Assembly: GCA_965221035.1 (NCBI GenBank)
Contig: OZ244860.1
Coordinates: 2,542,001-2,606,000, forward strand
DNA from: UBA6522 sp965221035
GTDB taxonomy: Bacteria > Pseudomonadota > Gammaproteobacteria > Steroidobacterales > Rariloculaceae
Reading direction: 5' to 3'
DNA length: 64,000 nt
Every line of letters begins with the position of its first letter. Within the stretch, counting starts at the first letter, position 1. Shown here in pieces: positions 26,838 to 34,803 of the stretch. The notes beneath the pieces were generated by a model. That model did no database searches, was not told where the DNA came from, and saw only the letters and a list, made by a program, of their open reading frames with translations. The position numbers were made by a program, and so were the translations under genes.

Positions 26838-27746
26838 CTAGAGTGCGACGCGCTGTACGGGAATCCCGAGCTGCGCGGCCTTGTCGAGCAGGTTCTCGGA
26901 GATGCCGGAGCCCGGGAAGCCGATGACGCCCTTCGGCAGCAGGCTCAGGAGGCGGTCGTTGCGGCGAAACGGTGCGGCCCGTCCGTCCGCGTTCCAGTTG
27001 GGCTTGCAGACGACCTGGTGCACGCCGCGCGACTCCGCCCAGCGCGCCGCGATCTTCTCCGCACCCGGACCGCCGCCGTGCACAAGCACCATGTCGGCGT
27101 ACTTCGCCCGCACCCGGTCGAGCGCGAAGTGCACCGGGGCCGCGTCCTCGACCGCGCCGGACCCGGCCACCGCGACCAGCGTCCCTTCGGGCAGGTGCGC
27201 CCGGGTCTTGCTCTGCTCGCGGGCGCGCAGGTAGTCCCGGGCGTCGATTGCGGCGGAGGTCAGTTGCGAAGTGCGGCTCGTGTGCGACCCGCTTCTCGGA
27301 CGCCAGGTATGGCCGGTGTCGTGAAGGTAGCGCTCGGCCGCGGCATCGCGCAGCTGTTCGAACGCGTCCCTGCGGTCACCTAAGTTGCGGGCGCGCTCGA
27401 TCACGCGCTCGAGTTCCCAGGCGTTGATCTCGGTCCCGTCCTGGGCGGCCTGCAGTTCCTTGAGGCTGGGGCTGACCTTGTCGATCGCCCGGTCCAGCCG
27501 CTGCGCCTGCATGTGCAGGGTGTTGACGAAGCCCCAAAGCAGCGCTTCGCGTTCGTCGGCGAACTGGGTGCCGTCCGGAGCGATCTCCTCGACGATGCCG
27601 TCCAGGATGCGATCCAGCGCCTCAAGGGCTTCGGTCTTGTCCCAGACTGCGCGTGTATCCGGTTCGCCCCGGGCGGGTCCGCCGCCGAAGGTTTCGAGGT
27701 TCTCGCAGACAACCGCGGTGGGCGAGAGCTGTTGTGGATGGTTCAT
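26838..27746 (-). CDS. DUF2493 (SLOG/DprA-like Rossmann) domain protein
   Basis: The start chosen (MNHPQQLSP, with an AGGAGA site before it) gives 302 residues. The N-terminal ~190 residues are helical and Gln/Arg-rich. The C-terminal ~110 form a Rossmann-type fold: GTLVAVAGSGAVEDA, then YADMVLVHGGGPGAEKIAARWA (~residues 225-246) and later GVIGFPGSGISENLLDKA. The HGGGPGAE glycine motif is that of DUF2493/SLOG proteins, thought to bind nucleotides or nucleotide-derived ligands. Large DUF2493 proteins of this sort are common on conjugative elements. The regulatory repeat at 27811-27897 lies upstream. Confidence 0.82.
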   Translation of the reverse strand: MNHPQQLSPTAVVCENLETFGGGPARGEPDTRAVWDKTEALEALDRILDGIVEEIAPDGTQFADEREALLWGFVNTLHMQAQRLDRAIDKVSPSLKELQAAQDGTEINAWELERVIERARNLGDRRDAFEQLRDAAAERYLHDTGHTWRPRSGSHTSRTSQLTSAAIDARDYLRAREQSKTRAHLPEGTLVAVAGSGAVEDAAPVHFALDRVRAKYADMVLVHGGGPGAEKIAARWAESRGVHQVVCKPNWNADGRAAPFRRNDRLLSLLPKGVIGFPGSGISENLLDKAAQLGIPVQRVAL

Positions 27747-27810
27747 GATGATCTCCTTGGTCGAATCAGCACGGCGGTGGATTCCGTCGTGACAGGTTCT
27801 GTGGGACACG

Positions 27811-27897
27811 CGCGCGCAGGGCAGTCATCCGCGCAGCGGACCGGAACGCAGTGGAGGACCCGAAGGGTTGACGCCCGAGCACGTGTGGCACACTGGG
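27811..27897 (-). promoter_or_regulatory. Conserved intergenic repeat, copy 2, upstream of DUF2493 gene
   Basis: Second copy of the block at 25726-25814, placed 65-150 bases upstream of the start of the SLOG/DUF2493 gene. The longest identical run is CCGGAACGCAGTGGAGGACC. It falls between that gene and the end of the primase-like gene, in DNA with no open frame I would call. Confidence 0.6.
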
Positions 27898-27951
27898 CCT
27901 GTCATGACGGAAGACAAACCCCCACCCTTCCGCGACCTCTTTTCCGGATCT

Positions 27952-28974
27952 TCATCCGCGGCGCAGCCGCTCCGGTTCCTGACCCCGAACAAGCCGCGGC
28001 GCCAGCCGATGCGCGAGCGTCTCAGCGCCGGACGCGCGCAGGTCGTCGTTGAAGTCGTTACCCTCGGGTAGCCACACCGCGCAATCGATGCCGAGGTGCG
28101 CACATCGCCGTTGCAGGCCGAGCGCGGCGCGTTCGCCCGCCACGTCGCGGTCGCGGGCGATGATCATCCGTAAGACGCCCTCTGGCGGGACGAACGCGCC
28201 CAGGCCGCCTGCAGAAAGCGCAGCGGCCGCGACGGGCATCGCGTCGTCGGCAGGGATAGCCGACAACGCCGTGACGAGCGACAGCATCGTCTCGATGCCT
28301 TCGCCGATCAGGAGCGTGGAGGACGATCCGGGATCACCGAAACGAACGGCCAGACCGTGGATGGGTCCGAGCGCCTTGCGCGGACGCGAGACCCGCGCCT
28401 TGGCCGGACGGCAGGGATCGAGCCAGGTGCGGTGCACGCCCCGAAGTCGGCCGTCGTCGCCGGTGACGGCGGCGACCAGCGCCGGCAGGCGGCACCAGCC
28501 GCCGTTGCCGGAGCGGTACGGGAGGGCAGGGTGGAACCGAAGCGCGGGAAATCGGCAGCGGTGTATGCCGCGGGCGCGCAGGTAGGCCTCGGCCTGCGTG
28601 CCTTCGATGGGCACGCAGCGGTCCCAGAGATTGCGCGCCGCCCGGGTCCGGTCGTAGGCGCCGGTGTCCGGGCGGGCCGGCGGCGCCGGACACGCCAGGA
28701 ACCGCTGCGCCTCGGCGAGCGCGTCGCGCAGCGAGCGCGCGCCGCTGGCCAATCGGATCAGATCGAGCAGGTCACCGTGCTCGCCGGTGGCCGCGTCGGT
28801 CCACTTGCCGGGCCTGCCCGGCGGTTCGAGCCGGACGAACAGCGAACGGCCCTTCGCGCCGCGCGCGTCGCCGGCGCACCAGTAGCGGCCCTGCCGGCGG
28901 CCGTGCGGCAGGTACCGGCGGCACACGGCTTCGACGCGCTGCGCGAGCAGCGCGGATACGGTCGCGGCGTTCAT
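27952..28974 (-). CDS. TOPRIM (DUF7146/Toprim_3) primase-like protein
   Basis: The inner ATG (MNAATVSALLAQ) gives 340 residues; the upstream extension is low-quality sequence. The N-terminal part holds the primase-like zinc-free segment and GEHGDLLDLIRL (~residues 63-75). The TOPRIM fold follows with LLIGEGIETMLSL near 216-228 (catalytic Glu), then IIARDRDVAGERAA near 272-285 (Asp-x-Asp). Such plasmid and ICE proteins are annotated as toprim domain primase/helicase-like proteins and are thought to prime complementary strand synthesis after transfer. It belongs to the leftward maintenance block with SSB and ParB. Confidence 0.85.
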   Translation of the reverse strand: MNAATVSALLAQRVEAVCRRYLPHGRRQGRYWCAGDARGAKGRSLFVRLEPPGRPGKWTDAATGEHGDLLDLIRLASGARSLRDALAEAQRFLACPAPPARPDTGAYDRTRAARNLWDRCVPIEGTQAEAYLRARGIHRCRFPALRFHPALPYRSGNGGWCRLPALVAAVTGDDGRLRGVHRTWLDPCRPAKARVSRPRKALGPIHGLAVRFGDPGSSSTLLIGEGIETMLSLVTALSAIPADDAMPVAAAALSAGGLGAFVPPEGVLRMIIARDRDVAGERAALGLQRRCAHLGIDCAVWLPEGNDFNDDLRASGAETLAHRLAPRLVRGQEPERLRRG

Positions 28975-29063
28975 CGGCACTCCGGGATGAAACGGGATCG
29001 CCCGACCACCGCTTCCGTGGCCTCTTTGCGGCGAACCGCCGCGCGGGTGTGACCCGGCGGGTG

Positions 29064-29627
29064 TCAGCCTGCGAGACGCCCGGTTCGCCGAAGTCCGCGA
29101 AGGACCAAACAAGCCTCGCGCGGCGCGATCACGGCCAGGTTCAGAACGGTGATGCTGCGGGCGGCAGCGATCCGCAGCGCCAGACCGGTGCCGCCGACGA
29201 CTTTCCCGCCCGGCGTCCAGCAGACCACCGCGTCGACAGACTGATCGAGATCGGGGCCGAGGAGGATTGCGGAGTTCCGGGCATGCAGCGCACGCACCGC
29301 ACGGGAACACCGGGCCCAGGCGGGGTGCAGCCCGGCGGCGAGGTTGCGGCAGGCGGTTAACTCGTCAACGGACAGGAGGTGGCAATCGTCCCCGGCGTGA
29401 CCGTTGTAGCCGGGCCAGGGGAGATAGAGCGTGCGGGCGTCGACAGGCGTACCGTCGGCAAAGGCCCGGTCGGCCCCGAGCGCGCCGCCCGAACTCAGAC
29501 GCCAACCCGTGCGGTGCAGCCATCCGGCGATGCGGGTCATGTCGGCGAGGACCTCCGGCGGCGTGCGGCGGGCCCCGATGCCGGCGTAGGTCAGTACAGG
29601 CGTCTTCTGGCCGGTGGTGTGAGGCAT
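29064..29627 (-). CDS. SLOG/DprA-like Rossmann protein
   Basis: The chosen ATG (MPHTTGQKTPV, with a GGGAGAA site before it) gives 187 residues. The core reads LTYAGIGARRTPPEVLADM near residues 12-30, then GWRLSSGGALGADRAFADG near 40-58, a layout shared with DprA-like SLOG nucleotide-binding proteins. A later VVCWTPGGKVVGGTGLALRI segment (~residues 130-150) is the usual third glycine-rich block. It is the second such protein in the block, distinct from the DUF2493 one. Function is unknown; ligand binding is inferred from the fold. Confidence 0.8.
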   Translation of the reverse strand: MPHTTGQKTPVLTYAGIGARRTPPEVLADMTRIAGWLHRTGWRLSSGGALGADRAFADGTPVDARTLYLPWPGYNGHAGDDCHLLSVDELTACRNLAAGLHPAWARCSRAVRALHARNSAILLGPDLDQSVDAVVCWTPGGKVVGGTGLALRIAAARSITVLNLAVIAPREACLVLRGLRRTGRLAG

Positions 29628-29759
29628 GGTCGGTTCTCCCTGGGTGCATCCGGTGTGGACCCGCGCTCTCGCCGATCCGCGATCGTAAACCACCGGGCCC
29701 GGACGCCTCCGCGGGAATGCCTGAAGCGGGCGCGGTCGAACCCCCGCACGGGCCGGAAC

Positions 29760-29807
29760 AAAAAAAAGGGGGCCGACCCCCGCCGCGGATGGGCGGGAGC
29801 CGACCCC
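29760..29807 (-). terminator. Rho-independent terminator after ssb
   Basis: Read leftwards, an imperfect GC-rich inverted repeat of about 16 bases per arm, closed with several G-T pairs, is followed by eight T residues (the A run at 29760-29767). It lies a few bases past the ssb stop and is the clearest terminator in the element. It separates ssb from the SLOG gene downstream. Confidence 0.85.
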
Positions 29808-29819
29808 GGGAGGATCAGC

Positions 29820-30260
29820 CTAGAACGGGACTCCGTCGTCGTCCGGAGAGCCCGCCGCCACTTCGGACGCCTCGGCGGGAACCTGCGACTCGGCCGCGCC
29901 GTTGGCGTTTTTCGGCTTGTCCAGGAATTGCACCCGCCCGCCCGGCGCCAGCCGAATCTCGGTGGAGAAGCGGTCGGACTCCTCGCCGTCCTTGCGCCAC
30001 CGTCGCGTCTGCAGTGTCCCGGACACGTACACCAGGCGACCGGTCTTGGCGTGCTTCTCCAGCATGTCGATCAGGCCGGGCTGGAACGTGACCACCCGGT
30101 GCCACTCGGTGCGTTCCTGGCGCTCGCCGGTGTCGCGGTCGATGTAGCCTTCGTCCGTGGCGACGGACAGGTTGGCCACGCGCCCGCCGTTGGTCAGGTG
30201 GTTGATGGTGACGTCAGCGCCCAGGCGGCCGATGACTTCCGCGCGATTCAATCCGAACAT
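29820..30260 (-). CDS. ssb: Single-stranded DNA-binding protein
   Basis: SSB coats single-stranded DNA, here probably that made during conjugative transfer. The ATG at 30260 gives 146 residues: MFGLNRAEVIGRLGADVTIN opens the OB fold, followed by GRVANLSVATDEGY, TEWHRVVTF, and GRLVYVSGTLQTRRW. The C-terminus ends in an acidic, phenylalanine-capped tip (DDDGVPF), the usual docking tail for partner proteins. Length is normal, somewhat short. A strong terminator follows directly. Confidence 0.95.
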   Translation of the reverse strand: MFGLNRAEVIGRLGADVTINHLTNGGRVANLSVATDEGYIDRDTGERQERTEWHRVVTFQPGLIDMLEKHAKTGRLVYVSGTLQTRRWRKDGEESDRFSTEIRLAPGGRVQFLDKPKNANGAAESQVPAEASEVAAGSPDDDGVPF

Positions 30261-30333
30261 GGTTCGACTCCTTGAGTAGTGGGTTGAACGAACCGGGAAC
30301 GGCCTCTCCCGAGCCCCTTCCCGATTCACTCCT

Positions 30334-30350
30334 TTCGGGCTTCGCCCGAA
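30334..30350 (-). terminator. Short hairpin between small protein gene and ssb
   Basis: TTCGGGC-TTC-GCCCGAA forms a perfect 7-base stem just past the stop of the gene at 30354-30566. There is no T run, so it may be a weak terminator or processing site. Confidence 0.4.
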
Positions 30351-30353
30351 CTC

Positions 30354-30566
30354 TCAAACGTCGGTCACGGAGGACACGGCCAGGATCGAGCGGACCGCGT
30401 GATCGGGCAGGCCCGCCTCGGTGAGCAGCGCGCCGGCATCGATGCCGGAGGTGGAAGCGCTGGCGGACGGATCGGGACCGAGCGCGTCGGCGACCGTGTC
30501 CGTGCGGCGGGGCGCATTGAAGTCCAGCGGCTCGCGCCGGGAAGTGCGGTATGGGAATCTGGTCAT
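30354..30566 (-). CDS. Hypothetical small protein
   Basis: A 70-residue frame starting MTRFPYRTSRREPLDF with a clear AGGAGA site upstream. The first half is basic and proline/arginine-rich, the second acidic/alanine-rich and helical. It matches no family I know. The ribosome site, fitting direction and hairpin after the stop support it as a real gene in the ssb neighbourhood. Confidence 0.55.
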   Translation of the reverse strand: MTRFPYRTSRREPLDFNAPRRTDTVADALGPDPSASASTSGIDAGALLTEAGLPDHAVRSILAVSSVTDV

Positions 30567-30870
30567 GGGTGGGTCTCCTTGCATGGGGTGGACGTTGTCC
30601 CGGGAGCCGGACCTCTCTCCATCCCCGGGACGCTCACCCGCCGGGCGCCCATCCCGGACACGGGCCGCAGGGCCTGCATGGCCCGCAGAGTCCGGAAGAC
30701 GCCGCCGGAACCGACGGCCAATACGGAACAGGGGATTGCGCCCGCGTTTGGATCGCCGCAGGCAGCAGGCGCGTCTGCGCGGACAGGTGCGGGATTGGCG
30801 CCGAGTGGCACGAAGTGCCGGCGCGCGATGCGTTTACAGCCTCGGGGACCGCGGATAAGCTGAACCGGTC
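30567..30870. other. Divergent intergenic region, no gene seen
   Basis: About 300 bases between the small leftward gene and the rightward SRAP gene. GC-rich with short inverted repeats around 30640-30690. It should hold promoters for both directions, but I cannot pick a convincing -35/-10 pair. Confidence 0.4.
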
Positions 30871-31569
30871 ATGTGCGGAAGGTTCACGCAGCGTTTTTCG
30901 TGGCGGGAGGTTCATGACTTCCTGGACGTTGTCGGCCCGGAGGTGGAGCTCGCGCCGCGCTACAACGTCGCGCCGGGCCAGGCGTTGGCGGCGGTGCGAT
31001 CGGAGGACGGCGCCCGGCGGCTGTCGATGCTGCGCTGGGGCCTGATCCCGTCCTGGACGCGTTCGGCTACGGCGGCACGCCGGCCGATCAACGCGCGCGC
31101 AGAGACGGCGGCATCGAAACCGATGTTCCGCGGCGCGTTCCGCGCCCGGCGATGCCTGATCCCGGCGGACGGGTTCTACGAATGGGCGCGCGAGGGCCGC
31201 ATCAAGCGGCCGTATCTGATCGGAAGGGCGGACGGCGGCCCGATGGCGTTCGCCGGACTCTGGGAACGCTGGCGGGTACCCGAAGAGGAGGACCTGCCCC
31301 GGTTCCTGGCCGGCGCCGCGCCGGGGGATTGCCTGGAGACCTGCGCCATCCTGACGACGGCGGCATCGGCGGCGGTCTCTCCCGTACACCACCGGATGCC
31401 GGTAATCGTGCCGCCGGAAGCGTTCGGCGCCTGGCTCGACGGCCAGACCGTGCCGCTCGGCCCTGCGTCCTCGGTTGAACTGCAGCTGCAGCCGGTCGGG
31501 ACCTGGGTCAACAACCCCGCCCACGATGATCCCCGCTGCATCGAGCCGCCGGAGCCCGCGCTCGTCTGA
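30871..31569 (+). CDS. SOS response-associated peptidase (SRAP, YedK/HMCES-like)
   Basis: SRAP proteins crosslink covalently to abasic sites in single-stranded DNA and shield them. The 232-residue product starts MCGRFTQ, so Cys2, the catalytic and crosslinking residue, is present. Other active-site blocks follow: RYNVAPGQ near residue 30, NARAETAASKPMFR near residue 70, LIPADGFYEWAREG near 95 (Glu), and SPVHHRMPVIV near 170 (His). Length is standard. It is the only rightward gene of the maintenance block. For a conjugative element it could protect transferred single strands; that role is inference. Confidence 0.94.
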   Translation: MCGRFTQRFSWREVHDFLDVVGPEVELAPRYNVAPGQALAAVRSEDGARRLSMLRWGLIPSWTRSATAARRPINARAETAASKPMFRGAFRARRCLIPADGFYEWAREGRIKRPYLIGRADGGPMAFAGLWERWRVPEEEDLPRFLAGAAPGDCLETCAILTTAASAAVSPVHHRMPVIVPPEAFGAWLDGQTVPLGPASSVELQLQPVGTWVNNPAHDDPRCIEPPEPALV

Positions 31570-31684
31570 AGCATCGCGGTCCACGCCACGCCGGGCGGCA
31601 GGGCGTCCCGGCCGCGTGGTTCAAACGTGGCGGTCACCGATCCGATAACCGCGAGATCGGACAAGAAGCCGACCCCCGGGAACA

Positions 31685-31939
31685 TCAATGGCATCGGCCC
31701 GGCAGCGCCATGGACCGCGTCACGAGTTTCGTCCACGCGTCCCGGTCGAGGCCGAGGCGGGCGTTCAGCTTCGAACACAAACGCTCCGCATCGGCGAGGG
31801 TCAGCGCCACCAGCGCGGTGGGCACATAGCCGGGCACGTCCTCGAAGACGATGCGAATCTGCTGCGGCCCTTCCGCCGGCGCGTACTCGGGGCAGAAGGC
31901 GTAGACGGGGTCGTCGGGCAGGATGCTGGTGGGCGCCAT
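31685..31939 (-). CDS. Hypothetical small protein of the maintenance block
   Basis: An 84-residue protein, MAPTSILPDDPVYAFCPEYA and onward, with a central beta/alpha part (RIVFEDVPGY, then ALTLADAERLCSKLNARLG) and an alpha-helical end. An AGGAGT site precedes the ATG. It is in line with neighbouring leftward genes. No family is recognised, but composition and codon pattern fit a true coding frame. Confidence 0.6.
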   Translation of the reverse strand: MAPTSILPDDPVYAFCPEYAPAEGPQQIRIVFEDVPGYVPTALVALTLADAERLCSKLNARLGLDRDAWTKLVTRSMALPGRCH

Positions 31940-32088
31940 CGGAAACTCCTAGCGTTGCGTATGAATCGTTCGTCTTCGGACCGGCCGCGAACCCGGCGTT
32001 TGCACGGACACCGTGACGGCGGTACGGACGGTGTCGCGGAACGGCCCCCGATCAAGCGCGGGGTCGCGTCCAACCAGAGAACCACCGG

Positions 32089-32733
32089 TCACGCGAATAC
32101 TCGGCCGTCGGCCGTGAACGCCCAGTCGTTCGCCGCGATGGCGTCGTCCACCGCCGCATCGGAGCGCAGGTGGTCGTGCTCGCGCTCGAGCTGGCCGTGG
32201 AGCCACCGGGCGAGGTCGCGCACGGCCTCGGCGACGGCGTCCTCGGCATCGTCCGTCATGGCCTGGCCGTTCGGGCTGTCGCGCTCGACGGCGATGGCCA
32301 TGCTGTGTTCGTGGCAGTGGCGGCCGCGCTGGCGGATGTCGGCGCTGAGTCCATAGAAGTTGCGCCGCTGGGCATCCTGAAGCGCGTCGGCGATGGCGTG
32401 CAGCTCGGGGTCCTGGGGCGCGTGCGAGCGGACGGCGCGCGTCGCCCCCGTCGCGTACTCGTAGGTGCCCTCGAAGCTGGCGCCGTCGCCCTGCGACCCG
32501 AACCCTCGGAAGAAGATCTGAGGCTTCTCCCGCGTGCCGCTGCCCATCAGCGGCACGGGCCGAGTCCTGAGCGTCACGCCCAGAAGGCCGCAGACGGTCT
32601 CGAAGTCCTCGAAAACGAACTCGTGCCAGTCGTTGTCGAGGCACCGGTCGCGCCACCAGGCGCGGGCCCGCTCCCGGGCCGCTTCGGCAAGCTCGTGCAG
32701 TTCGTAGACGGTGGTTTCGACGATGCGTGGCAT
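32089..32733 (-). CDS. Hypothetical protein, conserved-type ICE protein
   Basis: The ATG at 32733 (GGAGG site 8 bases upstream) gives 214 residues starting MPRIVETTVYELHELAEAAR. The product is mainly helical and rich in Trp and His, with WWRDRCLDNDWHEFVFEDFETV near residues 24-45 and HCHEHSMAI near 135. I recall proteins of this look being labelled antitoxin of a toxin-antitoxin stability system on ICEs and plasmids, but the label is weak and no toxin lies beside it, so function stays open. Confidence 0.7.
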   Translation of the reverse strand: MPRIVETTVYELHELAEAARERARAWWRDRCLDNDWHEFVFEDFETVCGLLGVTLRTRPVPLMGSGTREKPQIFFRGFGSQGDGASFEGTYEYATGATRAVRSHAPQDPELHAIADALQDAQRRNFYGLSADIRQRGRHCHEHSMAIAVERDSPNGQAMTDDAEDAVAEAVRDLARWLHGQLEREHDHLRSDAAVDDAIAANDWAFTADGRVFA

Positions 32734-32981
32734 GGCTGCCTCCGGACTGGCGAAAAAACGGGAACGGATTCCGGCGCAGCCGGTTCCGACGCGGCAATCG
32801 CCGAGCCAAACTCGACCGCGATGTCGTCGCCTCGGACGACGATGGTGACCGTGCGGTCGGCCGGCATCAGCCAGTGGATCTCGGTCCACACGGCATGGGC
32901 GATGGTTTGTCTGCGGGCCTCGTCACCGGAGGCCGACTCCGTCGCGGACACGCATTCATGGGACCGCGCGGTGCCGCTCAT
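32574..32981 (-). CDS. Small protein whose N-terminus copies the tail of the neighbouring GHKL ATPase
   Basis: A 135-residue frame that starts on a four-base overlap with the stop of the GHKL ATPase gene. Residues ~18-66 (SGDEARRQTIAHAVWTEI and on) match the last ~50 residues of that ATPase (SDDEARRRSIADTVEREL and on) over the same secondary-structure pattern, so the two are paralogous segments. The last ~50 residues overlap the next gene's start and look like non-coding composition. The true stop may have been lost, or the frame shifted at a run of six T bases near 32750. Treat it as a duplicated domain with an uncertain 3' end. Confidence 0.55.
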   Translation of the reverse strand: MSGTARSHECVSATESASGDEARRQTIAHAVWTEIHWLMPADRTVTIVVRGDDIAVEFGSAIAASEPAAPESVPVFSPVRRQPCHASSKPPSTNCTSLPKRPGSGPAPGGATGASTTTGTSSFSRTSRPSAAFWA

Positions 32982-34723
32982 TGCTCGGCCACCGTTTCGG
33001 GGTCGCCCAGGGTCACGGTGACCTTGCGGTCGCGCACGGCGATGTCGACGGCCCGGCCTCGCGGGATCAGCCAGGACAGCTCGCGCTCCACAGTGTCGGC
33101 GATGGACCGCCGCCGCGCCTCATCGTCGGAGACCAGCAGCCGGGTGGCGATGTGCAGTGCCTCCCGCTCGAAGTCGGCGCGCTGGCGTTCCCAGGAGTCC
33201 GCTTCGGCCTCGTCCGCCGGGGAGAAGAACGCCTGATAGAGCAGTTCCGCCAGTTCGTGCGGCTCGATCGCGCTATCGGGAGTGACCAACGGGAGCGCGT
33301 CGCCGATCCAGCACCAGGGCTCACCGCCGAAGGCCACATCGGCTGGCAGGTCGATGCGCTCCTCGGCTCCCGCCGCGGAACGCACAGACAGCACCATGCG
33401 TATCGCGTCCGGCCGCTCCGGCGGGGGCGGTTTGAGGCCGCGCCTGCGACGCACTACCTCCTCGGCGTCCAGCGTCTGCGTCTTGCCTCCGGTGATGATG
33501 TCCGTGCGAATTTCGGTGACGCGCGGTAGCGCGTCATACCACGGATAGCCCTCCAGGTCCCGGTTGGGCTCAACCAGCCGGGCCGCGATACCGTCGCGCC
33601 GGGCGGCGCGCCAGAACGCCTGGGCCTCCGGCGGCTCAGGGTCCCAGGCGACAATCAGGGCATCCTCGCCGACGGGTTTGGGGCTCTGCGGCTCGCGCAA
33701 GTGGTCGAGGTCGGCCACGTTGGGCCGCCAGGGCAGCAGCGCGGGCGGCGGCGGCGCGATGTCGATTCCGTGCTTCGCGGCCCGTTGCCAGTCCCCGAAC
33801 GACGGCCGGGGATCGGGATCGGCGGCCAGTGCGCGGTAAATCGCCAACCGTGCGGCGTCGCGCATCTCGCCCAGAAACGGCGTCTTGACCGCCTCCTTGC
33901 GGGCCGGCAGCACCAGTTCGAGGCCGGGGCAGTCGTCGATATCCGCGGCCACGCTCCAGCGGTCGCCGCTGACGGTCACGATGGCGGGCAGCCAGGCGGA
34001 AACGGTCACCCCGTGGAAGTTCACGTCCGAGCCGTCGAGCCCGAAGCGTTGGCGGCAGTGCCTGAACACGCCGAACGCCAGTCCGCGCCAGTGCTCGATG
34101 CGCACGGCGCCTTGGAGGAAGTCGCGGCGCTCAAGCACCTCTCCATCAGGCGGGGTGTGCGGCGGATGTGCGAAGACCACCGTCAGGGGATAGTGCCGGG
34201 CGGCGACTTCGAGCGCCCGCCGGACCGCGTCCGCGTTCTCATAATCCTCCGTCGGGAACGACACGGTCGTACCGTGCGGAAACGGCGCGTCGTCGTCGGT
34301 CCGCACGACGGCCCCGGCCTCGCCCAGGAAGTGCTCGGGCGCCAACTCGACCCGCCAGCCTGGGGCGGGCGAGCCATCGCGCGCGCGGGGCCGCGAGGAG
34401 ACGGCGCAACTCCGGCGCGCGAGGCTCAGAAAACCCATGCCGGCCGCGTCTTCACGGCGGACCAGGTCGTCGTCCCAGCCGTTCCCGCCGAACGAGAGCA
34501 ACACCGCGGGATCGGCGATGCCGGCCCCGTCGTCGGACACAGTGACGGTGAGCGGCCCATCGGACGCCTCGGTCAGCGTGACATGCACACGCGAGGCGCC
34601 GGCGCGGCGGGCGTTCTGCAGCACTTCGGTGAAAATCTCCGCCAGAGTGGCCGCAAACGTTCGCGTGACCCGCTTCAGGGCGGAGTCATGGACGCGCGCG
34701 TGGATCGTTGGCAAGTCGCTCAT
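32978..34723 (-). CDS. GHKL (Hsp90-like) ATPase domain protein
   Basis: The inner ATG (MSDLPTIHARVHDSALK, AGG site before it) gives 581 residues. The N-terminal domain is a GHKL ATPase: TEVLQNARRAGASRVHV near residues 32-48 (the Asn/N-box), VSDDGAGI near 62-69 (G1 box), and MGFLSLARR near 95. The rest includes long helical and beta segments without a named fold and ends in a domain copied in the next gene. Such proteins accompany ParB, vWA and MoxR genes on integrative elements; their role is unknown. A hairpin separates it from parB. Confidence 0.78.
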   Translation of the reverse strand: MSDLPTIHARVHDSALKRVTRTFAATLAEIFTEVLQNARRAGASRVHVTLTEASDGPLTVTVSDDGAGIADPAVLLSFGGNGWDDDLVRREDAAGMGFLSLARRSCAVSSRPRARDGSPAPGWRVELAPEHFLGEAGAVVRTDDDAPFPHGTTVSFPTEDYENADAVRRALEVAARHYPLTVVFAHPPHTPPDGEVLERRDFLQGAVRIEHWRGLAFGVFRHCRQRFGLDGSDVNFHGVTVSAWLPAIVTVSGDRWSVAADIDDCPGLELVLPARKEAVKTPFLGEMRDAARLAIYRALAADPDPRPSFGDWQRAAKHGIDIAPPPPALLPWRPNVADLDHLREPQSPKPVGEDALIVAWDPEPPEAQAFWRAARRDGIAARLVEPNRDLEGYPWYDALPRVTEIRTDIITGGKTQTLDAEEVVRRRRGLKPPPPERPDAIRMVLSVRSAAGAEERIDLPADVAFGGEPWCWIGDALPLVTPDSAIEPHELAELLYQAFFSPADEAEADSWERQRADFEREALHIATRLLVSDDEARRRSIADTVERELSWLIPRGRAVDIAVRDRKVTVTLGDPETVAEQ

Positions 34724-34755
34724 GGAAACCTCCAATGTTTCGGTAATGGAAAACG

Positions 34756-34783
34756 CCCCGCCCGGAGCAGTGTCCGGACGGGG
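34756..34783 (-). terminator. Hairpin between parB-like gene and GHKL ATPase gene
   Basis: CCCCGCCCGGA and TCCGGACGGGG form an 11-base stem with one mismatch and a 6-base loop. It lies between the parB stop and the start of the next leftward gene. No T run follows, so partial termination or attenuation is more likely than a full stop. Confidence 0.5.
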
Positions 34784-34803
34784 CACACGGTCGGATCGGC
34801 CGC

